Source: Clostridium sp. D53t1_180928_C8 | Lineage (GTDB): Bacteria > Bacillota > Clostridia > Clostridiales > Clostridiaceae | Length of the DNA: 64,000 bases | Reading direction: 5' to 3' | Assembly: GCF_015667795.1 (NCBI RefSeq) | Contig: NZ_JADPEL010000003.1 | Location: 143,851-207,850, forward strand | Shown here: in pieces, positions 17,084 to 24,558 of the stretch | How the letters are laid out: each line of letters starts with the position of its first letter | Numbering within the stretch: the first letter of the stretch is position 1 | Position numbers and translations under genes: made by a program | The notes under the pieces: model-generated | The model's input: only the letters and a program-made list of their open reading frames with translations | Told to the model about the DNA's origin: nothing | Databases searched by the model: none

Positions 17084-17296
17084 CTACTTAAGTAGCTTTA
17101 AAATATCTAAATCACCACTTAAAGCTTCCTTATTTTCTTCCTTAACCCTATCAAATATTTCTTTTCTAAGAATACTAATATCTCTAGGTGCGGAAATAGC
17201 TAGCTTAACACTTCCATCATCAACCTTAACTATCTTAATTTCTATATCATCACCAATTAATATAGATTCATCTTTTTTTCTAGTAATTACCAACAT
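17084..17296 (-). CDS. csrA: Carbon storage/translation regulator CsrA
   Basis: A 70-residue RNA-binding dimer. [25 protein letters not shown] is the canonical first half, and the second half has [19 protein letters not shown] with the conserved Arg of the RNA-contact strand. CsrA blocks the flagellin ribosome site. Its start lies inside fliW (17-base overlap), so the antagonist and its target are translated together. A matching RNA hairpin exists in the fliC leader 2.4 kb downstream. Confidence 0.97.
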   Translation of the reverse strand: MLVITRKKDESILIGDDIEIKIVKVDDGSVKLAISAPRDISILRKEIFDRVKEENKEALSGDLDILKLLK

Positions 17297-17675
17297 TTTT
17301 ATCTCTCCTTATTAAAGGATGCTTAGTTTTATATTTACCATTTTGAATTATGTATTGTTTTCCTAGATTATTAACAATATTAATAACTAAAGGTGCTTGC
17401 AAATTCATAGTACTCTCTTTTAAGCTTTTACCAATAGTTATTATACTTAAAATAAGAATATCTTCTGGTTTTTCAACTTCTAAATCTTTTATAATTTCAT
17501 CATTTAAATCTATTTCATAATCCTCGTAAACATCAAATGGATTTATTGTTATAAAACTAATATCACTTTCATTTGATATTAAAACTTTAAATTTTTCATT
17601 CTCTTCTAAATCCCTTATAATAAAACTTTTAAGTTGTTCAAATCCTGGTATTCCTTTTTTAAACATTACTTCCAT
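17280..17675 (-). CDS. fliW: Flagellar assembly factor FliW, short N-terminus
   Basis: A 131-residue FliW, the protein antagonist of CsrA that is itself titrated by free flagellin. Family features are [28 protein letters not shown], the [13 protein letters not shown] strand and [19 protein letters not shown]. The protein begins right at the FxxGIPGF motif: the N-terminal strand (roughly 15-18 residues in B. subtilis FliW) is missing, and an in-frame TAG lies a few codons before ATG 17675, so no longer form is possible. SD AGGGGA is eight bases upstream. Confidence 0.93.
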   Translation of the reverse strand: MEVMFKKGIPGFEQLKSFIIRDLEENEKFKVLISNESDISFITINPFDVYEDYEIDLNDEIIKDLEVEKPEDILILSIITIGKSLKESTMNLQAPLVINIVNNLGKQYIIQNGKYKTKHPLIRRDKNVGNY

Positions 17676-17687
17676 AATTATTATCCC

Positions 17688-18602
17688 CTATCTTAAGTAA
17701 TCTAATATACTACTATTAAATAATTTAGAGCTAACTTTTAAACTCGCTGTATATATCATTTCAGCTTCCTTTAACTCGATATACTTTGTTGCAAAATCAA
17801 CATCTTGAATGTTAGAAAGAATCCCCTTAATTTCTAATAAATTTTCATCATTAGAATCCTTAATACTTTGAATGGTATTAGTTTTTGCACCAACTATAGA
17901 TCTATTATTTAATACATCACTTAAATAAGAATCTAATCTTCCAGATAAGTCATTTATAACTTCTATATCTAGTTCTTCTGTATTTAAAGCATTAGATAAT
18001 TTGTTAAACATTTCAAAAGCACTACCACCATTACTTGCCTTATTAAGATTTAAATTATAGTCAATATTTATTCCACTAGATACAGATGTACTTAAATTAG
18101 CATTTAGTCTATTAACATCTTCATCTTTAAGGCTTAAAGATACACTACCATTTTTATAAGTAGTAATTTTAATTGGTGCTTCATCAGTTATAACGCCTCC
18201 AAATATATGCTTTCCAGCATAAGTAGTATTGAAAGTTTTCCCAACTTGTTTAATTTTTTCATTAACCTCAGTTTGAATTGCTTTAATTTCATCTTTACCA
18301 TAAGCCCCACTTATAGAAGTTAAAAGTGTTTTTATTTCACTAGTAAGAGTTCCTATATTATCTAAGGAAGAATCCGTCATATCTAACCAACCTGTAATTT
18401 CATCAATATTATAATTATATTTTTCAATATCTACTAACTCGTTATTCAAATTCATTATCTTTATAGCCTTAAGAGGATTGTCTGATATTTTATTAACCTG
18501 TTTTCCTGTATTTAATTGAGTGTTTAATTTATCCATACTTTGAAGATTAGTTTGAACATCCCTTAAATAACTACTCATCATATTTCCATTAGTTACTCTC
18601 AT
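17688..18602 (-). CDS. flgL: Flagellar hook-filament junction protein FlgL (HAP3)
   Basis: A 304-residue junction protein with flagellin-like ends: MRVTNGNMMSSYLRDVQTNLQSMDKLNTQLNTGKQVNKISDNPLKAI at the N-terminus and a C-terminal ELKEAEMIYTASLKVSSKLFNSSILDYL helix. It links FlgK to the filament. The order flgM-flgN-flgK-flgL-fliW-csrA is the common Gram-positive arrangement. Confidence 0.95.
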   Translation of the reverse strand: MRVTNGNMMSSYLRDVQTNLQSMDKLNTQLNTGKQVNKISDNPLKAIKIMNLNNELVDIEKYNYNIDEITGWLDMTDSSLDNIGTLTSEIKTLLTSISGAYGKDEIKAIQTEVNEKIKQVGKTFNTTYAGKHIFGGVITDEAPIKITTYKNGSVSLSLKDEDVNRLNANLSTSVSSGINIDYNLNLNKASNGGSAFEMFNKLSNALNTEELDIEVINDLSGRLDSYLSDVLNNRSIVGAKTNTIQSIKDSNDENLLEIKGILSNIQDVDFATKYIELKEAEMIYTASLKVSSKLFNSSILDYLR

Positions 18603-18613
18603 CGTTGTTTCTC

Positions 18614-19891
18614 CTATCTAATTAATCCATTTACAACAACATCTAATAAAGAATCAATTGTTGAAATTACTTTTGCACTTGCATTATAAACATGTTGGAG
18701 TTGCACTAAATTTATCATTTCTTCATCCAAAGATACTCCTGAAACACTACTTCGGGATTTATCTATGTCTGATAAGAGCTTACTTTGATTACTTTCATCT
18801 CTTATAACTGCTTGAGATGATTCTCCTAAATCTTGAACCATATTATTATAAAATGTATTTATGCTCATTTCTTTTCCATTAATATTTACTTTTTCATTCT
18901 TCAAGTCATATAATTCACTAGCTTTTTGTCCTGTTATCTTAAGCTTATCTAAATCTAAATCAATATCTTGATTAACCCCTATAATTTTGCTTCCACTTTG
19001 AACAAATATCTCTTGTCCTGCAACCTCATTTACCTTGCTTGTAATAGTATTTGCAAAAACAGTTAAACTTTCCTTATACTTTGCCAACTCTCTTCCCATA
19101 GTAATAGCTCCTTGTAACTCACCTGATATATCTATCCCTGAATTAACTAAGTCATCTAATTTTATCTTTCCATTATTGTCAAACGAATCTTTTATAATCT
19201 TCTCTACATCATTATCACTAATATTAATCTTAAAGCTCAAATCATCTAATATTCTATCTCTTTCATCTAATAAATCATTTGGACTTTTACCAGATCCCTC
19301 TATAACTTTAATATTTTTATCAAGATCTCTAATTTCCGAAACCATTGAGTTTATTTCTTTTAATATAGATTCTGATTGAGATCCTAAGCTCTCCTCTAAA
19401 CTACTTAACTTCCCGTAAACATTATTAATAGTGTTAGCTAAATATTTAGCATTTTCTATTACAACACTTTTTGCCCCTGTACTTTCTGGATCCTTAGCTA
19501 ACTCATCCCATCCATTAAAAAAGCTATTTAATGATGTTGATATTTCACTTGCTGAAGGTTTATTAAATATACTTTCCATATTTTTATAATAGTCGTACTT
19601 TATACTTGTATCTCCATATTTATGACTTTCACTTCTAAATTGATAATCATAAAAACTATTTCTTATTCTAGTTATATCACTAACCTTAGCACCAGTTCCT
19701 ATTTGTCCTGCATAAGTGCTACTATTTCCTCCTGGTTGACTATATGGTCTACTTGCAGTTTGTGATATCCTTTGCCTTGAATATCCCGGTGTTTTAATAT
19801 TTGTTATATTATGTGAAGTTGTTTGTATTGCAATTTGACTTACAGCCATTCCTGACTTTGCTGTATTAAGTGTTCCAAGTAATCCAGCCAT
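18614..19891 (-). CDS. flgK: Flagellar hook-associated protein FlgK (HAP1), short form
   Basis: A 425-residue protein with the HAP1 N-terminus (LLGTLNTAKSGMAVSQIAIQTTSHNITNIKTPGYSRQRI) and C-terminus (GVSLDEEMINLVQLQHVYNASAKVISTIDSLLDVVVNGL). The central region has NDLLDERDRILDDLSFKINI, typical of FlgK. It is more than 100 residues shorter than Salmonella FlgK, so outer domains are reduced. It lies after flgN, its export chaperone. Confidence 0.95.
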   Translation of the reverse strand: MAGLLGTLNTAKSGMAVSQIAIQTTSHNITNIKTPGYSRQRISQTASRPYSQPGGNSSTYAGQIGTGAKVSDITRIRNSFYDYQFRSESHKYGDTSIKYDYYKNMESIFNKPSASEISTSLNSFFNGWDELAKDPESTGAKSVVIENAKYLANTINNVYGKLSSLEESLGSQSESILKEINSMVSEIRDLDKNIKVIEGSGKSPNDLLDERDRILDDLSFKINISDNDVEKIIKDSFDNNGKIKLDDLVNSGIDISGELQGAITMGRELAKYKESLTVFANTITSKVNEVAGQEIFVQSGSKIIGVNQDIDLDLDKLKITGQKASELYDLKNEKVNINGKEMSINTFYNNMVQDLGESSQAVIRDESNQSKLLSDIDKSRSSVSGVSLDEEMINLVQLQHVYNASAKVISTIDSLLDVVVNGLIR

Positions 19892-19913
19892 AACCTTTCC
19901 CTCCCTACGTTCT

Positions 19914-20318
19914 TCAAACTTTACCGTATGAATTATATGTACCTATACCTTTTGAAGGCTTTATTACATTTATCATTTTAGTTGTAAAAAGTAATTTTTT
20001 CTTTAACAATGTATTATTAGTATTATTTTGCAGCTCTAAACTCCTAAGAATATTTTTTATTTCTCTATAAACATCCTTTATATGCTGATCCTCTGTATTA
20101 TCTATAAATATTTTAAACTCCTCTTCTTTAATAATCTTTCTTCTATTTATCTCAATAGTTGCAATATTTCTTCCTGCATCCTCTATTTGATTTGTAATTT
20201 TTTCTAGCCCAATTATATCTTTATCTAAAATTAATCTATATTGTTCCTCTAATAAATCTAATAAATATTTCAATGATTTTTTCTCCTCAAAAATAACTAA
20301 TTTCAACTGTGAATTCAT
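19914..20318 (-). CDS. flgN: FlgN-family flagellar export chaperone
   Basis: A 134-residue, helical, charged protein with the FlgN pattern: an N-terminal long helix (SLKYLLDLLEEQYRLILDKDIIGLEKI) and a later one carrying LRSLELQNNTNNTLLKKKL. FlgN chaperones FlgK and FlgL. Its ATG overlaps the flgM stop by four bases (ATGA), and flgK follows directly, so context is strong even though conservation is low. Confidence 0.82.
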   Translation of the reverse strand: MNSQLKLVIFEEKKSLKYLLDLLEEQYRLILDKDIIGLEKITNQIEDAGRNIATIEINRRKIIKEEEFKIFIDNTEDQHIKDVYREIKNILRSLELQNNTNNTLLKKKLLFTTKMINVIKPSKGIGTYNSYGKV

Positions 20319-20593
20319 TTATCTTTTTCTCCTTTTATTCCATTAAGCATTTTTTTAGCTATATTTCTTGAATTTACATCATATATTCCTTCTTTAATTT
20401 TTTTCTTTATCTCATTTACCTTATCTAAATTTATATTTTCATTATCATTATTAATTTTACTTAAATACTTTGCATCATCAGATATAACTACTTTATCTTT
20501 ATAGACTTTACTAGTTGATTCCGGCTTTATATGCTGATTTTGCCTATTATATAAATTTATAATAGTATTTACTTGTATAGAATTAACTTTCAT
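20315..20593 (-). CDS. flgM: Anti-sigma-28 factor FlgM
   Basis: A 92-residue protein with a disordered N-terminal half and a helical C-terminal half in the FlgM pattern: DKVVISDDAKYLSKI followed by KVNEIKKKIKEGIYDVNSRNIAKKML, where the last part matches the sigma-28-binding helix (IK.G.Y.v....a..ml). FlgM holds sigma-D inactive until the hook is complete and then is exported. It is the first gene of a unit that has a sigma-D promoter, closing a feedback loop. Confidence 0.9.
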   Translation of the reverse strand: MKVNSIQVNTIINLYNRQNQHIKPESTSKVYKDKVVISDDAKYLSKINNDNENINLDKVNEIKKKIKEGIYDVNSRNIAKKMLNGIKGEKDK

Positions 20594-20637
20594 AATCTAC
20601 CTCCATTTCATATCTTCTAACTTATCTCTAAATATAA

Positions 20638-20664
20638 TTATCGACTTGCTCTTTAATTTATTTA
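20638..20664 (-). promoter_or_regulatory. Sigma-D (sigma-28) promoter of the flgM-fliD operon
   Basis: TAAA (20661-20664), then exactly 15 bases, then GTCGATAA (20638-20645). This fits the sigma-28 consensus TAAA-N15-GCCGATAA with one mismatch. It lies about 45 bases upstream of the flgM ATG and immediately after the terminator of the fliN operon. Confidence 0.9.
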
Positions 20665-20674
20665 GTCTTTATTT

Positions 20675-20709
20675 AAAATAAAAAAGAATGCACTTAACTG
20701 ATTGCACTC
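20675..20709 (-). terminator. Terminator after fliN
   Basis: A 7-bp stem GAGTGCA/TGCATTC (one G-U pair) with a 10-base loop, followed by TTTTTTATTTT on the minus strand. It begins 12 bases after the fliN stop and ends the SLT-yaaR-fliN unit. Confidence 0.85.
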
Positions 20710-20720
20710 TCTCTTTTAAG

Positions 20721-21035
20721 CTAATTTTCACTTTTTTTAAATTCTATTATTCTAACCGATATTTTTTCTTCTATTCTTATACTTTCACCTTTAGCAATAC
20801 ATTTATCATTAACCTTTATATCTAAATCTTCATCTATAACTTTATCTAAACATATTATGTCACCATTTTTTAAATTTAGTATATCTTTAATGCTCTTTTT
20901 ACACTTTCCTAAAGTTACACTAATATCTAACTTTGCATTTAATATTGCATCTTTATTTTCAAATTTCTCTAACTCTTTTATCTCTAAAGATTCAAATTCT
21001 ACTTCATACAAACTTTCCTTAACAACTGTTTCCAT
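20721..21035 (-). CDS. fliN: Flagellar motor switch protein FliN (SpoA domain only)
   Basis: A 104-residue SpoA-fold protein. The pattern ILNAKLDISVTLGKCKKSIKDILNLKNGDIICLDKVIDEDLDIKVNDKCIAKGE, then SVRIIEF, matches FliN (V.LG....i.eiL.L..Gsvi.Ld....e.vdi.vn..lia.gEvv). FliN forms the base of the C ring. Most Gram-positives have the larger FliY (CheC-like plus SpoA); this gene has only the SpoA domain. It stands outside the main operon, behind a transglycosylase and a YaaR-family gene, with no FliM in the window. Confidence 0.85.
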   Translation of the reverse strand: METVVKESLYEVEFESLEIKELEKFENKDAILNAKLDISVTLGKCKKSIKDILNLKNGDIICLDKVIDEDLDIKVNDKCIAKGESIRIEEKISVRIIEFKKSEN

Positions 21036-21047
21036 ATTTATTCTCCT

Positions 21048-21470
21048 TTATTTATATATATCTATTAATAGACCTTGTATATTATCTATTGTCGATGATA
21101 TATCTAAATTTTCCTTTTCTCCACTTAACACTTCATTAGTTAAACTCTCAAGCTTTTCATTTATAACCTCTACTGTAGAATAATATTGATTTTCCCAAAA
21201 TCCTATATTCTTATTTAATATATACGTATAATCAACTACTGCCTTTAAATAATTTTTAATAGTTAATTTATAACTTTTAATATCACTATAACTCTTTGTT
21301 AATATTAATTTATTACCTTTTTTCTTAATATCTTTTATATAATTTTCTAACTCTTCTTTAGTTACAGATTTATAAGATTTCATAAAACTTTCAGTAAAAT
21401 CACCTTTATTAAAAATAACTTTATCTTTTATATCTATAGTTTTGTTCGCTTGTACACTTCTAATTTCCAT
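21048..21470 (-). CDS. YaaR-family (DUF327) protein
   Basis: A 140-residue, mostly helical, basic protein. The second half (SYKLTIKNYLKAVVDYTYILNK, then TVEVINEKLESLTNEVLS and ISSTIDNIQGLLIDIY) matches the YaaR/DUF327 family, whose function is not established. It overlaps the end of the transglycosylase gene by 11 bases and lies 12 bases before fliN, so it is cotranscribed with flagellar genes; I infer a role in flagellar assembly, without direct evidence. Confidence 0.75.
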   Translation of the reverse strand: MEIRSVQANKTIDIKDKVIFNKGDFTESFMKSYKSVTKEELENYIKDIKKKGNKLILTKSYSDIKSYKLTIKNYLKAVVDYTYILNKNIGFWENQYYSTVEVINEKLESLTNEVLSGEKENLDISSTIDNIQGLLIDIYK

Positions 21471-22203
21471 TTATTAATCCTCTATAATAATTCATTACTT
21501 TAGGCACATAACTTTGAGTTTCTTTTGGCATCTTATATATATCTTCTATAGACTTAACACCTCTATTTATCATTCTAGTAGGTCCTCCATTATAAGCAAT
21601 AAGTGCCATTTCAATATTACCATTATATTTATCTATATATCCTTTTATATGTCTTACTCCACCTTCTATATTTTGTTCTATATTAAATTGATCTTTAATG
21701 CCTAATTCTTCGCAAATTTCTGGCATAAGTTGCATAAGACCCTTTGCACCTGCTGACGATACTAAATTAGGATTAAAGTCTGATTCTACTTTTATTATAG
21801 CCTTTACCAAGTTAGGATCTACACTATATTTATTTGAATATAATTGTATAGAATTTTTTATTCTTTCATCAACATTCAAACTATTAATATTTGATATCAT
21901 ATAATTATTTGAATTTATAATTCCGCTACTTTTAACCCCATTAATATATTTACTTAACATACCTTCTAATGATACTTTTTCTAAATCCCTACATTCAACT
22001 TTATTTTTCTCACTTATAGACTTTAATAAACTTGTTAGCATTATATTAAATGCACTCGAAGTTGAATTAGAAGAATCATATAATAAACTTGATATGCTAT
22101 TCATATCGCTTAATCTTGATATATTTGTACTCTTTATATTATTAGTATCGTTAAGTTTTAAAATACTATATATATTACTTAAATCTTGTATGTTATTTAA
22201 CAT
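21460..22203 (-). CDS. Lytic transglycosylase with SLT domain, flagellum-linked
   Basis: A 247-residue protein with an SLT (lysozyme-like) domain in the second half (about residues 120-247). Visible motifs are NLVKAIIKVESDFNPNLVSSAGAKGLMQLMP, where the Glu of VESDFNP is the catalytic acid, and MALIAYNGGPTRM, both diagnostic. The first half is Ser/Asn-rich and unconserved, with no classical signal peptide, so export may go through the flagellar apparatus. It would cut peptidoglycan to let the rod through. It heads an operon with yaaR-family and fliN genes. Confidence 0.88.
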   Translation of the reverse strand: MLNNIQDLSNIYSILKLNDTNNIKSTNISRLSDMNSISSLLYDSSNSTSSAFNIMLTSLLKSISEKNKVECRDLEKVSLEGMLSKYINGVKSSGIINSNNYMISNINSLNVDERIKNSIQLYSNKYSVDPNLVKAIIKVESDFNPNLVSSAGAKGLMQLMPEICEELGIKDQFNIEQNIEGGVRHIKGYIDKYNGNIEMALIAYNGGPTRMINRGVKSIEDIYKMPKETQSYVPKVMNYYRGLINGN

Positions 22204-22301
22204 TTAATCACCTCAAAATTTCACTAGATTAATTATACGGATATTTTTTAAAAAACTTAAGTTTTTTTCATTATCAAATATAATATTATATAATTTAAAA
22301 T

Positions 22302-22329
22302 AAAAAAAAGAAACTCCATTCAGAGTTTC
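22302..22329 (-). terminator. Terminator after buk
   Basis: A 7-bp stem GAAACTC/GAGTTTC with a 6-base loop and eight Ts after it on the minus strand, starting 22 bases past the buk stop. Confidence 0.9.
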
Positions 22330-22351
22330 TCACTTTAACTTTAGATTATTA

Positions 22352-23419
22352 TTAATATAATTTAGCTTGTTCTTCTCCACTAAGAACTCTAATAGCACCT
22401 TGTGCTAATGCTAATAATTCATCTTCACCAGGATAAACTGTTACATTGCTAATCCATTCAACTCTTTCTTTTATATCAGCAACAACTATAGGTGAGTAAG
22501 CTATTCCACCAGTTAAAATAATAGAATCTACTTTTCCTTTAAGAACTGTAGCCATTTCCCCTATAGATTTACATACTTGATATATAAATGCATTATAAAT
22601 TAATTCAGCAAATTCATTTCCTTCTTGCTTTTCTCTTAATACATCTCTAGCATCGTTAGTATTAAGATATGCTACATATCCACCTTTACCAACAATCTTG
22701 CTATATACTTCAGCTTGAGTATATTCACCACTAAAGCACATTTTAATTAAATCTCCAACTGGAACTGAGCCAGCTCTTTCTGGTGAAAATGCTCCATCAC
22801 CATCTAATGCATTATTGACATCAATAACTCTACCATTTTGATGAGCTCCTACTGAAACCCCTCCACCCATATGAACTACTATAAGATTTAAATTTTCATA
22901 ACCTCTTTTGCTTTCTTTTCCAAATCTCTTAGCAACAGCTTTTTGATTTAAAGCATGAAATTTACTCTTTCTTGGTAATTCCGGGACTCCTGAAATTCTT
23001 GCTACTGCTTCTAATTCGTCAACAACAACTGGATCAACTATAAATGCCTTTGCTCCAACTTCTTTTGCAATTTCATTTGCTAAAATTCCACCTAAATTAG
23101 AAGCATGTTGCCCTTGAACTCCAACTTTTAAATCATTCAGTAACTCATCATTTACCTCATAAGTTCCTCCAGCCATTGGTTTAAGCATTCCACCTCTACC
23201 TACAACTGCATCTAATGTAGTAACATCAAAGTTATTATCTTTTAATACATTCATTATTACTTCTTTTCTAAAACCTTTTTGTTCAAAAATACTATCATAC
23301 TTAGCTATTTCTTCTGATGAATGTCTTAAAGTTTCAACAAAGACTTCTTTTTCGTCTTCATAAACACCTATTTTCGTAGATGTAGATCCTGGATTAATTA
23401 TTAATAATTTATATGCCAT
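22352..23419 (-). CDS. buk: Butyrate kinase
   Basis: A 355-residue acetokinase-family enzyme: butyryl phosphate + ADP gives butyrate + ATP, the energy-yielding last step of butyrate fermentation. N-terminal [16 protein letters not shown] is the phosphate-binding ASKHA motif; also seen are [19 protein letters not shown], the [11 protein letters not shown] loop, LTGGIAYS and the [13 protein letters not shown] helix. Length and the 12-base... gap after ptb fit the classic ptb-buk pair. Start set at ATG 23419, ten bases after AGGGGGT; an upstream TTG would abut that site. Confidence 0.97.
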   Translation of the reverse strand: MAYKLLIINPGSTSTKIGVYEDEKEVFVETLRHSSEEIAKYDSIFEQKGFRKEVIMNVLKDNNFDVTTLDAVVGRGGMLKPMAGGTYEVNDELLNDLKVGVQGQHASNLGGILANEIAKEVGAKAFIVDPVVVDELEAVARISGVPELPRKSKFHALNQKAVAKRFGKESKRGYENLNLIVVHMGGGVSVGAHQNGRVIDVNNALDGDGAFSPERAGSVPVGDLIKMCFSGEYTQAEVYSKIVGKGGYVAYLNTNDARDVLREKQEGNEFAELIYNAFIYQVCKSIGEMATVLKGKVDSIILTGGIAYSPIVVADIKERVEWISNVTVYPGEDELLALAQGAIRVLSGEEQAKLY

Positions 23420-23440
23420 ATTTCTCAATACCCCCTAATA

Positions 23441-24349
23441 TTACTTTCTACCCTCTGAAACTAATGCCGCTAATGCAATAGAGTTTACCTTTGTTTCAAA
23501 ACTATCAGCTCTTGAAGTTAAAATAACTGGAGCTGATGTTCCAACTAATATACCACCATTTTTAGTTTGTGCTGTATAAGTTAATGATTTATACATAACA
23601 TTTGCAACATCTATATTAGGAAGTAATAATACATCCGCCTTTCCTGCTACTGGTCCTGTAACACCTTTATGATGTGCTGCCTCTTCTGACAATGCATTAT
23701 CTAATGCTAAAGGCCCATCTACTATACAACCTTTGATTTGTCCTCTATCACTCATCTTAGATAATAATGCTGCATCTACTGTTGCTGGCATATCTGGATT
23801 TACTACCTCAACTGCACAAACTGGTGCAACCTTTGGATTTTGTATTCCACAAGCTTTTGCAACCATTACAGAATTATTAATTATTTGAACTTTTTGTTTT
23901 AAGTCTGGATAAGTATTAAAAGCTGCATCTGTTAATAATATTAATCTATCTATTCCTTCAATTTCAAATACAGATACGTGTGACATTAAGTTTCCTGTTC
24001 TAAGTCCAACTTCTTTATTTAATACACTTCTTAAAAATGTAGCTGTATCCACTAATCCTTTCATAACCATATCTGCTGCACCACTAGAAACTAATTGTAT
24101 AGCTTTTAATGTTGCCTTTTTAACATCTTCTTCATGAATTATTTCAAAATCACTTAGATCCATATCAATTTTTGCTGCTACGTCTTCAATCTTTGCCTTA
24201 TCTCCAACTAAAACAGCCTCTGCTATTCCTCTATCTTTTGCTGCTTTAACAGCTTCTAAAACTGGCTCATCTTGTGCAACTGCTACTGCCAACTTTTTTG
24301 TTGTTGCTACTTTTAATTTTGTTAATAAATCATCAAAATTCTTACTCAT
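23441..24349 (-). CDS. ptb: Phosphate butyryltransferase
   Basis: A 302-residue phosphotransacylase-family enzyme: butyryl-CoA + phosphate gives butyryl phosphate + CoA. Features include DMVMKGLVDTATFLRSVLNKEVGLRTG, SHVSVFEI, the NSVMVAKACGIQNPKVAPVCAVEVVNP segment and the C-terminal GGILVGTSAPVILTSRADSFETKVNSIALA, characteristic of the Pta/Ptb fold. It is first in a two-gene operon with buk. Length matches clostridial Ptb. Confidence 0.97.
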   Translation of the reverse strand: MSKNFDDLLTKLKVATTKKLAVAVAQDEPVLEAVKAAKDRGIAEAVLVGDKAKIEDVAAKIDMDLSDFEIIHEEDVKKATLKAIQLVSSGAADMVMKGLVDTATFLRSVLNKEVGLRTGNLMSHVSVFEIEGIDRLILLTDAAFNTYPDLKQKVQIINNSVMVAKACGIQNPKVAPVCAVEVVNPDMPATVDAALLSKMSDRGQIKGCIVDGPLALDNALSEEAAHHKGVTGPVAGKADVLLLPNIDVANVMYKSLTYTAQTKNGGILVGTSAPVILTSRADSFETKVNSIALAALVSEGRK

Positions 24350-24433
24350 AATACACCTCTCCTATTATAACCCTTCATTTAGTAACCATATTAATTAAAT
24401 ATTTGAATATATTTTTATATAATGAAATATTTA

Positions 24434-24461
24434 CCTATATATATTTTATCAAAGTTTTCAA
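24434..24461 (-). promoter_or_regulatory. Candidate sigma-A promoter of ptb-buk
   Basis: TTGAAA (24456-24461), a 16-base spacer, then TATAGG (24434-24439). The region between is AT-rich, so alternative -10 boxes exist (TATATA two bases upstream). It lies about 85 bases before the ptb start and downstream of the facing terminator. Confidence 0.45.
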
Positions 24462-24489
24462 CAAAAACCTAAATTTTCAGAAAATTCAC

Positions 24490-24503
24490 GTTAATTTTTT
24501 AAC
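24490..24503. promoter_or_regulatory. Rex-like palindrome upstream of ptb
   Basis: GTTAA-TTTT-TTAAC is a perfect 14-base palindrome with the core architecture of the clostridial redox repressor Rex site (TTGTTAA-N4-TTAACAA). The outer two positions of each half do not match. It lies about 30 bases upstream of the candidate ptb -35 box. In an AT-rich genome this can occur by chance. Confidence 0.35.
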
Positions 24504-24510
24504 TATTATA

Positions 24511-24548
24511 AAAAAAAAGAAAATCAGTAATATTAACTACTGATTTTC
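24511..24548 (-). terminator. Terminator after the COG2509 flavoprotein gene
   Basis: An 11-bp perfect stem GAAAATCAGTA/TACTGATTTTC with eight-base loop, followed by eight Ts on the minus strand; it starts ten bases past the stop codon. Confidence 0.92.
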
Positions 24549-24558
24549 TTTGATTTAA

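Noticed and set aside
22204-22300. A sigma-D promoter for the SLT-yaaR-fliN operon
   Set aside because: TAAG and a CCGTATAA-like sequence occur, but the -10 has an inserted base. A TATAAT at 22232-22237 lacks a -35 partner. Neither is good enough to annotate.
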